12,058 bases of DNA, taken from contig JAFWWX010000400.1 of NCBI GenBank assembly GCA_017517985.1, positions 1 to 12,058 on the forward strand, in the 5' to 3' direction. The notes beneath the pieces were generated by a model. It had not been told where the DNA came from, did no database searches, and worked only from the letters and a program-made list of their open reading frames with translations. The DNA is from Clostridia bacterium. Its GTDB lineage: Bacteria; Bacillota_A; Clostridia; Oscillospirales; CAG-382. Shown one piece after another: positions 1 through 7,500 of the stretch (positions within the stretch are counted from its first letter, which is position 1; every line of letters begins with the position of its first letter). The position numbers and the translations under genes are program-made.

Positions 1-1
1 T

Positions 2-380
2 CCGGCAGAAGATGGCTCTTTCCCTCATGTTGCAGGACTAACATTTTCGGTTAATAAATCCATTCCAACATCTGTTAAAACAGACGAAAACACAGTTTTT
101 ACAGGCGTTGACGGTGAGTATAGAGTTTATGATATTAAAGTCTTAAATAAAGACACAGGCGAATACGAGCCTATTAAACTCGACGGAACATACTCCTTTG
201 CAAGCTTCAACTACTTTGTTTTAGACCAAGGCGGCGGTATGAGTATGTTTGACGGTGTGAAAATATTAAAGAATGACGGAATGCTTGATGTTGAAGCGTT
301 AGAAACATACATCACAGAAAACCTTGGCGGTGTTATAGGTGAAGAATACGCAGAGGTAGATAACAGAATCACATTCACAA
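2..380 (+). other. 5'-nucleotidase C-terminal domain (partial)
   Basis: The encoded segment has the family's GSFPHVAGLTFSV opening, the LASFNYF-like strand at 197-217 and the YITENLGGVIG helix near the end. In CD73 and UshA an aromatic from the Asn-aromatic pair stacks on the base, and the Asp of GGDG(F/Y) contacts the ribose. Here an ungapped alignment from memory places Tyr (212-214) at the aromatic position and QGGGM (227-241) where GGDGF is expected, so the Asp position is Gly. The domain is identified with confidence; the residue alignment is tentative. Confidence 0.85.
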
Positions 381-3300
381 ACATTGAAGTATCAGATATT
401 GATGTGAATATTGATTGGTATAAGGTGCCAAAGCTAAATAACGGTGCCGTACCTCCCGAACCTATTGACAGTCGAGATTCTGATATTAACGGATATATGT
501 CTGTTGATTGTGAAGGTCTTGACTATTATCAGTACGGATGGGCAACTTATGATGAAGAAACCGAAAAGTGGGTATATGCTCATCTTATGGGCGACGAATA
601 TAGGATTAACAACGAGGACAGATATGCACTTGTGTTTGCTGCAGTTCTTAAACCAACCCATCTATTTGCGGATGAAATAGCTATCACGGGTTTTGGCGAT
701 GCAGAGCGTATACCGGGTGGAATATCTTTTATAGTGGGTTATACTTTAGAAATAGGCACACTTGATGAGGTTAACACAAAAGTACATTCTCACACAGCCG
801 GCGGTGATGCTCCGTGGGACGGAACAAGTGGCATTGTTTATGAAAATAACGAAGCATATATTTATCTTACAGGTGATGTAGCACTATCTGATACCCTTAC
901 AGTTGAAAGCGGTAATACGCTTAATCTTTGCCTCAACGGGAACATTCTTTCCTACGAGGGAACAGAAAATTCAAGCGTTATTTATGTAGAAGAAAATGCA
1001 ACACTTAATATTTATGATTGCAAAAACACTGTTCATAACGGATATATTGATGATGTAACACATTTGTGGAGGTCAGGCGATGCTCCTGGCGGTGCTGAAA
1101 GCTTAAACCTTATAGGCGGCGTTATAACAGGTGGCACAGGAAAAACACATACTAACCTCAATAACAATGGCGGCGGTATTTTTTCTTCAGGAAATCTTTC
1201 ATTGTACGGTGGTACCATTGCAGGTAACACGGGCGTGTATGGCGGCGGTATTTTTATAGACGAGGGTAGCTTCAATATGTACGGCGGTTCCATTATTGGA
1301 AATGCTGCAAATGCTTCCTACTCCGGCGGCGGTGGCGTTGATGTAGAAGATGGAACATTCTATATGCACGACGGCATTGTTGCACACAATTACAGTGCTT
1401 ATGTTGGGGGCGGTGTGGTTGTTGATGATGAGTTTTATATGCTGGGGGGTTCGGTTGTCAATAATACTGCAAAGTTCGGCAGTGGTATCAAATGCGATGG
1501 AATGTTTGGCGGATATGGCAACGGAAATATGTATCTTTCGGGTACACCTGTCATAAAAGACAACACAGCAACCAGTCAAGAATCCGGAAATATTGATGGT
1601 ATTCCTTACGTGAACGGTCCGCTTAAAGACGGTGCATTCATTAACTTGAATGTTGATTGCTATGGCACAGTTGCAGCTCCTTCAGGTGATGTTGAATCTA
1701 TTACAGATTACACGGGATATTTTGAAAATAACACACAATATCCTATGTATGTTGACGAATATGGTTATCTTGAGCTTGGTTATACGATTACCGAGCAACC
1801 GTCGTTTGAAAACGGTTACACGGTTAGCCTGAACGAAAATTGTGGTGAAACATATCAGTGGTATGAAGTGAATGAATTTACATACTCATTTCCGGAAGAT
1901 ATTACGGTGGATCAGGAACAAATTTACTTCTTCCTGAATGAACTTAATGCATCTGATGATGCTTACATAGCAGTTCCCGGAATTTCTGACGAAGAAAATG
2001 GCTCTTTCGTATATGCGGTTGTCGCGTTCCTGGAAGAAGGAATATTTAAGATTACACCGACGGGCGATTCGTCAGGGGTAGAGTATAATTTGTTTGAGTG
2101 TGATCCTGTAGAGTTTACTCCGACCGAAGAACCGCTTGTATCTGTGAGTGAAAATACATGGAGCGTGGATGAAAATACACTGTACTTTGTTATAGCCTCT
2201 GCAGAGAGAAGTATTTCAGATATGCCTGAAGTAACAATGTCTTTCGACACATATATTCTTGGAAGTGCAGTTGCAGATGCAACCGAAAACTCCCTTACAG
2301 GTGCAGAAAACGGCAAACTATACAGACTTGTTGTTGATTTGGGAATAGAAGATGTAACTTATCTTCAAAGCAATACAGTTCAATACTATTCTTCAAGAGA
2401 AGTAACATTTAATGCAGGTGAAGGTACGGGAACAATGGATGTCCAGAAGATTCCTGAAGGCGTTGAAACTGCACTTAACAAAAATACATTCACCAGAGGT
2501 GGCTACAAATTTGCTGGTTGGGCAACAGATTCTGACGGTGATGTAGTGTACGAAGATGGTGCTAATGTTACTTTGAACGATGACCTTGCGCTTTTTGCAA
2601 AGTGGACTAAAACTCACTCGAGTTCTGGCGGTGGAGTAACTCACTATACCGTTAAGTTTGATACAAACGGCGGAAGTGTAATCACAAACAAAACCGTTAC
2701 AAGAAACTCAAAACTTGCTGAGCCACAAGCTCCTACAAGGGAAGGTTATAGTTTTATCGGGTGGTTTACCGATAAAGAAATGACAGATGCTTATGATTTT
2801 GAAAGTAAGGTAACAAAGAATTTTACACTTTATGCAAAATGGGAAAAGCACGATGACGAAATCGTAACTGCTGAATGGAAAAATCCGTTTACCGATGTAA
2901 AGGAAAATGATTGGTTCTACAATAATATAAAATTTGTTTTCGAAAACGGTCTTATGAAAGGTGTAACAGATACCACCTTTGCACCAAACGAAAACTTAAC
3001 AAGAGCAATGCTTGTTACAGTTCTTTACCGTGCAGAAGGTGAACCTGCCACAAACCGCAGTATTCCTTTCTCTGATGTTGATATGGGCGCTTACTATGCA
3101 AATGCTGTATCTTGGGCAAAGCAGAACGGTATTGTAAACGGTGTAACAGAGAACGAATTTGCACCGGATGAAAGCATTACCCGTGAGCAGATTGCGGCGA
3201 TTATGATGAGATACGCAGTCTATAAGGGAATGGATGCATTGACACTTGAAGAAAATCTCCATTTTGCAGATGCAGATGAGATTTCCGAATATGCAGTATC

Positions 3301-3439
3301 TTCAATGAATTGGGCAGTTGGTGCAGGACTTATAAACGGTAAGTCCGAAAGCCTACTTGCTCCAAAGGATACTGCAACAAGAGCTGAAGTTGCAGCAATA
3401 CTACATAGGTATTTAAATATGGTAACAAGCCATAATTAA
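2..3439 (+). CDS. SLH-anchored 5'-nucleotidase-like surface protein with beta-helix and InlB repeats (5' end missing)
   Basis: This is a gene fragment of 1145 codons, open from base 2 to the TAA at 3437-3439; its start lies upstream of the window. Bases 2-380 encode the C-terminal substrate-binding domain of the UshA/CD73-type 5'-nucleotidase family, seen in the motifs GSFPHVAGLTFSVN, YSFASFNYF and the closing LGGVIGEEY. The catalytic metallophosphatase half and signal peptide must be off the left edge. Next come beta-rich segments (about 389-829), a right-handed beta-helix with CLNG and GGG coil motifs (about 830-1661), Ig-like segments including a YTV...YQWY pattern (about 1776-2390), two InlB-type repeats and three SLH domains. 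The family releases phosphate and nucleosides from extracellular nucleotides; SLH domains bind pyruvylated wall polysaccharide. Seven cysteines are present downstream of base 239, which is notable for a secreted Firmicutes protein. The ATG at 239 is internal, inside the nucleotidase domain, and is not the start. The domain calls are firm; the substrate is unknown. Confidence 0.9.
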   Translation, partial: PAEDGSFPHVAGLTFSVNKSIPTSVKTDENTVFTGVDGEYRVYDIKVLNKDTGEYEPIKLDGTYSFASFNYFVLDQGGGMSMFDGVKILKNDGMLDVEALETYITENLGGVIGEEYAEVDNRITFTNIEVSDIDVNIDWYKVPKLNNGAVPPEPIDSRDSDINGYMSVDCEGLDYYQYGWATYDEETEKWVYAHLMGDEYRINNEDRYALVFAAVLKPTHLFADEIAITGFGDAERIPGGISFIVGYTLEIGTLDEVNTKVHSHTAGGDAPWDGTSGIVYENNEAYIYLTGDVALSDTLTVESGNTLNLCLNGNILSYEGTENSSVIYVEENATLNIYDCKNTVHNGYIDDVTHLWRSGDAPGGAESLNLIGGVITGGTGKTHTNLNNNGGGIFSSGNLSLYGGTIAGNTGVYGGGIFIDEGSFNMYGGSIIGNAANASYSGGGGVDVEDGTFYMHDGIVAHNYSAYVGGGVVVDDEFYMLGGSVVNNTAKFGSGIKCDGMFGGYGNGNMYLSGTPVIKDNTATSQESGNIDGIPYVNGPLKDGAFINLNVDCYGTVAAPSGDVESITDYTGYFENNTQYPMYVDEYGYLELGYTITEQPSFENGYTVSLNENCGETYQWYEVNEFTYSFPEDITVDQEQIYFFLNELNASDDAYIAVPGISDEENGSFVYAVVAFLEEGIFKITPTGDSSGVEYNLFECDPVEFTPTEEPLVSVSENTWSVDENTLYFVIASAERSISDMPEVTMSFDTYILGSAVADATENSLTGAENGKLYRLVVDLGIEDVTYLQSNTVQYYSSREVTFNAGEGTGTMDVQKIPEGVETALNKNTFTRGGYKFAGWATDSDGDVVYEDGANVTLNDDLALFAKWTKTHSSSGGGVTHYTVKFDTNGGSVITNKTVTRNSKLAEPQAPTREGYSFIGWFTDKEMTDAYDFESKVTKNFTLYAKWEKHDDEIVTAEWKNPFTDVKENDWFYNNIKFVFENGLMKGVTDTTFAPNENLTRAMLVTVLYRAEGEPATNRSIPFSDVDMGAYYANAVSWAKQNGIVNGVTENEFAPDESITREQIAAIMMRYAVYKGMDALTLEENLHFADADEISEYAVSSMNWAVGAGLINGKSESLLAPKDTATRAEVAAILHRYLNMVTSHN
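1169..1570 (+). repeat. Beta-helix coil repeats (GGG-x-YGG-S/T-I pattern)
   Basis: Five consecutive coils start at a Gly-rich turn: GGGIFSSGN, GGGIFIDEG, GGGGVDVED, GGGVVVDDE and GSGIKCDGM. Each of the first four is 24 to 28 residues long, and most carry a second turn such as YGGTIAGN, YGGSIIGN or LGGSVVNN. This is the layout of right-handed parallel beta-helix surface proteins. At DNA level the 16-base string tggcggcggtattttt occurs at 1168-1183 and again at 1240-1255, exactly 72 bases (24 codons) apart, which suggests fairly recent duplication of a coil. Confidence 0.8.
2396..2851 (+). repeat. Two InlB-type (Listeria-Bacteroides) repeats with Ser/Gly linker
   Basis: Two tandem copies of the small beta-grasp repeat are encoded. 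The first (about 2396-2605) runs from REVTFNAGEGTGT through GGYKFAGWATD to LALFAKW; the second (about 2642-2845) runs from YTVKFDTNGGS through REGYSFIGWFTD to FTLYAKW. The F-x-GWxTD and LYAKW signatures are diagnostic. A THSSSGGG linker separates them. These repeats act as stalks or spacers in bacterial surface proteins and commonly sit just before wall-anchoring domains, as here. Confidence 0.92.
2882..3424 (+). repeat. Three tandem SLH (S-layer homology) domains
   Basis: Three SLH copies close the protein at about 2882-3043, 3062-3238 and 3254-3424. Each has the F-x-D-V/A opening (NPFTDV, IPFSDV, LHFADA), a central G-(L/I)-(M/V/I)-x-G motif, and the polysaccharide-binding TRA/TRE motif (LTRAM, ITREQ, ATRAE), followed by a helix ending in RY or YR. 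All three TR motifs are intact, so the trimeric SLH unit should be functional and hold the protein non-covalently on the wall. Confidence 0.95.
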
Positions 3440-3469
3440 ATAAAGTATTAAATTTTAGGAGGAAATTTT
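3440..3469 (+). promoter_or_regulatory. 30-base intergenic gap with Shine-Dalgarno site AGGAGGAA
   Basis: The gap holds the strong ribosome binding site AGGAGGAA at 3457-3464. The AGGAGG core ends 7 bases before the ATG at 3470, which fixes the start of the hydrolase gene. A second in-frame TAA sits at 3449-3451. No hairpin with a T-run and no clear promoter is visible, so the downstream gene is probably translated from a transcript begun upstream. Confidence 0.85.
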
Positions 3470-4537
3470 ATGAAGAGTAAAAAAATCTTTCAAACCATTT
3501 TCATTTTTGCTATGGTAATGGCATTGTTTACTGGATGCACGGTAAACAATACTGATACAAATATAGAAACTGAAGTAAGCAATGTTCCGACAGTCATTGC
3601 AAAGACTAACGGCGGCGAAAAGTGGGAAACAAAAATAGACTATGCCAATGCAGATAACTGGCTTAGTGCAGAAGACACAGGTAAGGATGTTGACGTTGTA
3701 TATTTTTATCCAACAACCTTTTCAAAGGTATCTGACGATGCTCCTGATGTAGCAGATATTACAGATGAATCTATGCGTAGCGGAGCACAGAGAGAACTTA
3801 AAAATCAGGCTTCAGTATTTATAGAGGATTGCAATATCTATGCACCTTTTTACAGACAGGTAAATGCAGCCTATGCACTCACTCTCAGTGATGAAGAAGC
3901 TGACGATCTGCTCCGTTATTCCGCATCACAGGATCCGTCCGCTGCACTTGATTACTACTTTGAAAACTATAACAACGGTAAACCCTTCATTCTTGCAGGA
4001 CATTCTCAGGGTTCTCAGATTTTGACTATGATTCTTTCTGACTACATGAAAGAACATCCTGAGCACTACAAAAATATGATTGCAGCATATGTAATTGGAT
4101 ACTCCGTAACCGACAAATATCTTGCAGCAAACCCACATCTTAAGTTTGCAGAAGGTGCTGACGATACAGGAGTTATCATTTCCTACAATACAGAAGGTCC
4201 TGCAAACAAGGATCAGCACAATGCGGTTGTAACTGATGGCGCTATTTCCATTAACCCGATTAACTGGAAAAAAGATGATACATATGCAGCTAAAGAAGAA
4301 AACCTCGGTTCACTTAATATAGACGGAGAAATCGAAAAGAATCTTGCTGATGCAAAGATTGATTTAGAGCGTGGTGTTGTAGTTTGTGAAACTGCCGATT
4401 CTGCAGTGTATGCAATTCCTGAAGCTGCACATGCACTTTTTGGACCCGAAAGCTATCACGGTTATGATTACGGTCTTTATTATATGAATTTGCGTGAAAA
4501 TGCCAAGGTAAGAATAGAAGCATTTAAAAATAAGTAA
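3470..4537 (+). CDS. DUF3089-type alpha/beta-hydrolase lipoprotein
   Basis: The gene encodes 355 residues. Residues 1-23 form a lipoprotein signal: a Lys-rich start, a hydrophobic core and the lipobox LFTG-C, with Cys23 as the predicted lipidated residue, so the enzyme is held on the outer face of the cytoplasmic membrane. Visible family landmarks are the VDVVYFYPTTF strand (about 74-84), CNIYAPFYRQ (Cys121 onward), the nucleophile elbow AGHSQGSQ with Ser179, the INPINW segment (261-266), and a C-terminal YHGYDYGLYYMNLREN with candidate catalytic His330. This is the DUF3089 arrangement of a lipase/esterase-like alpha/beta hydrolase; the substrate is unknown and I did not place the catalytic acid. 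Residues 24-50 are a polar linker. The start is fixed by AGGAGG seven bases upstream. It lies between two giant surface proteins, 30 bases after one and 15 before the other, which implies co-expression. Fold confidence is high, reaction confidence moderate. Confidence 0.88.
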   Translation: MKSKKIFQTIFIFAMVMALFTGCTVNNTDTNIETEVSNVPTVIAKTNGGEKWETKIDYANADNWLSAEDTGKDVDVVYFYPTTFSKVSDDAPDVADITDESMRSGAQRELKNQASVFIEDCNIYAPFYRQVNAAYALTLSDEEADDLLRYSASQDPSAALDYYFENYNNGKPFILAGHSQGSQILTMILSDYMKEHPEHYKNMIAAYVIGYSVTDKYLAANPHLKFAEGADDTGVIISYNTEGPANKDQHNAVVTDGAISINPINWKKDDTYAAKEENLGSLNIDGEIEKNLADAKIDLERGVVVCETADSAVYAIPEAAHALFGPESYHGYDYGLYYMNLRENAKVRIEAFKNK

Positions 4538-4552
4538 TTGAGGTGATATTAT
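4538..4552 (+). promoter_or_regulatory. 15-base gap with extended Shine-Dalgarno GAGGTGAT
   Basis: The short gap contains GAGGTGAT at 4540-4547, matching the extended anti-Shine-Dalgarno region of 16S rRNA, 5 bases ahead of the ATG at 4553. The TGA at 4544-4546 inside this site is also an in-frame stop after the hydrolase TAA, so readthrough of the first stop would not fuse the two proteins. The tight spacing supports an operon. Confidence 0.88.
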
Positions 4553-7500
4553 ATGTTTAAATCCAAGCCACTGGTTGCACTGGTCTTGGTTCTGAGCATG
4601 TTGCTGTCCATAAGTGCACCTGCTTTTGCTCAGCAACTCTCTGTAGATGGCGTGGAGTTGTCTGATTACGTACAGGTTAATAGCGAAGACGAAATTTCTG
4701 ATGACAACTCCGATGACAATCAGCAGGAAGTAAGCGATGTTCAAGAAGAAATCAATGACAATCCCACAGAAGAGGCATCTATAATTGATTTTTCTGCTAC
4801 CGAATATAGTTTTGAGGAAGGTAACGACACGGTAAATGTAACCATTAGAAGATATGGAGATACTTCCATCGGAACTGCGGTTTCATTTAAAGCGGCTGAC
4901 CTTATTTCAACTTATGGTGAAGACTATGTTATTTTAGATGCTGATGGAAATCCTTTTGAAAAGGTTTCCGGTATCAAACCTGATATCAGCGATTTTTCGT
5001 ACAGTGAGAATCCGTACGATGAAAATGCCGACGGATTAACCTATGACTTCAGCACTGAAGGCGAAGCAGAAAACGAAGACATTGATTCAGGCAACGAAGA
5101 TACAGAAACAGCATATACAAAAGCCACAAAAAGCACAGGCTCAAAGCTTCTTGATGCTCAGGCAGCATATCTTAATATGGATACATTTGCAACAGAAGAT
5201 ACGGTTGCTGCAGAAGAAACAAAAGAGGTTTTAGAAAATGTATATGAATATCTCTTTACTGCAGAAGGTGTAGACGGATTTATTGATTTTTTGCCGGGAG
5301 AAACAGAGAAAAATATTGTAATAAAAATTCTTGATAACCAGAAAGCAGAAAAAGACAAAATTTTTCTGTTGGCTCTCATAGATTCAAGTGCAGAAAACAC
5401 AAAAGTTTCTGCCAGCGCTACTACATATGTAACTATCGCTGATGATGAAAAATATGAAACACCTTATATTACACTTTCATGTGATGATAATGTGCTGACC
5501 AAGGATAAAACTGAATCATATGTGACTCTGCGTCGTGAATCAGGCACAGAATACTTTAATGTTGTATATCTTTCAACTGTTAAAGGCAGCGCTTCCGAAG
5601 ATGCTTATCTCAATATGGATATGCAAGCGGTTGCTTTTGTTCCCGGAGAAAGGGAAAAACAGGTTAAAATCGAGGCATATGACTTTTCACGTGATGGAAA
5701 TTTTGGTGTTCGTTTAGAGTCGGACAATAAAGCAGAAATAGGAAATTATTATGTGGATGTAGAAATTCTCGGAGAGAATCAGGCTGAAGAAAATAAATCT
5801 GAAGAAAACGCCATTGCGCTTTTGTCTGCAGATGTAACTTTAGGTGAAGCTGTTACAGAATTGAAACTCAAAGATTTTCCCGGTGGTTGGAACGATGATA
5901 TTACCAATAAAAAGACCAATGGAAGCTCAAAATGGGTAGAAAATGACGATCTTATGCTTCATGAAAAGAAGAGTAACGGCGGCAGAGCCTGGACAACTAA
6001 CGGTACCAAAAATCTGACCGGATGCAAAAGAATAGATTTCTATATGAATGTAGGTGGCTCCCAAAATAATTTTATAACTTATTTTGAAATAGACAGCGAA
6101 CGCAAGTGGAGCGGTAGTGTTGCAGGATACTCTATAAAAGGACAAACCGATGACTGGAGGAAATACACTTTGTATGTAGGCCCATACAACGATAGTTATT
6201 ATTTTCAGTTTTCCACAAAAACCATTGCGGGAATTTTTAATAACCCTAAAGCATATCTTGGAAATCCGGTAACCTTCCACTGGGCAAAATACTCGGTGTC
6301 TACAGCAGATTCTATTGAAACTTTCAATCGAAAGGTATACGATTTCATAGAGGGATCCCCCAACCGTTATGACATTTATTATGATAATTATGAAAATATT
6401 CCCAAAACATTGGCGTACGACCCGGGAACCATTGCAATAACTTCAGGCGGAAGCAATCTTGGTGCCTTTTATGCCAGTAATACCAACATTGCAACAATAG
6501 AATCAGTAAATGCAAAAGAAAACGAAAAAAATGGAATATATCTGAAAGAAGTTCGTGTTGTAAGTTCAGAATTTGACAAATATGATGTTTATGATTTTGA
6601 CGCAAAGCAATACAGAGACAAAAATGTTTATGTTATGAAAGCTGATCCCACCACCCACAAGGTTACATTTACACCGGACTGTGCTTTTGTAAAAGCGCTT
6701 ATGAATGCAGGGGTACTTGATGGAAACAGCTCTTTAGATTCCAGCATTGTTTTTTATCCTGTATATGCGCAGGAAATGGTAACCGTAAACTTTGAAAACG
6801 CAGATAATGACGGGGTTTTTACCGAAGAAAGCAAGGGCTCATATATAAATAATATATTCGGTCTTGAAAACAAAACTTCTGTCGATACATCAAGAAACAA
6901 TTTAACTACCCAGTATTACACAATAACAGTTCCTAAATACTCTGTAATAAGAATGCAGATGTCTCCTCTTTCAGACCGTACTCCGAACGGATTTCTCTAC
7001 TGGGCAAACGGAAATCCCGGCGGTGGACAGATAACCTATTACAAAGAAGGAGAAACAATTCATACCGGTGGAAATGAAACAGGAAAAACCATACTTGAAG
7101 AAACAGATACATCAAAGGGCGAATTTGTAGCACATACAAATATGTGGGTTAAACCGGTAACCGATAAACAGTCATTTTATGTAGGTTATTCGCCACTTGC
7201 TTATGATTCAAGGCCTGTAGACGATCTTACGGGCTTGGTGTACGATTCCAACATTTCAATAGATGAAGAAACAGAAACCGTTGATGGGGACTACACCAAT
7301 AGCGAGGGTTATATGTGGCTAAGCGATCCCTTCCTCGGTAAGAGCTATACTATTAAGGCATTGGTTCCTGAAAATTATTATGCTTCATGGAAAAATATGA
7401 CAGGCGATACCAACAACAATGGTACAATCGGTGATGATGGCGACGAGTATTCTGATAAAGATTTAAATACCCTTAATCCTGATGAGGTAATAGGAAACAT

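Noticed and set aside
239..241. ATG at 239 as the start of the first gene
   Set aside because: The frame is open back to base 2 and encodes recognisable 5'-nucleotidase sequence before this codon; no Shine-Dalgarno site precedes it (the bases before it encode Gly-Gly-Gly).
1168..1460. Spaced GGCGGCGGT strings as a CRISPR or regulatory repeat
   Set aside because: The strings encode the GGG turns of beta-helix coils in frame, differ in length and spacing, and have no unique spacers.
1199..1579. 126-codon open frame on the minus strand
   Set aside because: It lies fully opposite the beta-helix repeats; its low-complexity Ile/Val/Asn/Thr content mirrors the Gly/Asn-rich repeats of the real gene.
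3440..3469. Promoter or terminator between the first two genes
   Set aside because: The 30 bases show no inverted repeat with a T-run and no convincing -35/-10 pair; the AT-rich bases are adequately explained by the ribosome binding site region.
3437..4555. Fusion of the three proteins by stop-codon readthrough, since all three genes share one reading frame
   Set aside because: Each gap carries a second in-frame stop (TAA at 3449, TGA at 4544), and each downstream gene has its own ribosome binding site and signal peptide.
4364..4744. 126-codon minus-strand open frame crossing the 4538-4552 gap
   Set aside because: It overlaps the ends of two well-supported genes on the other strand and shows no recognisable domain.
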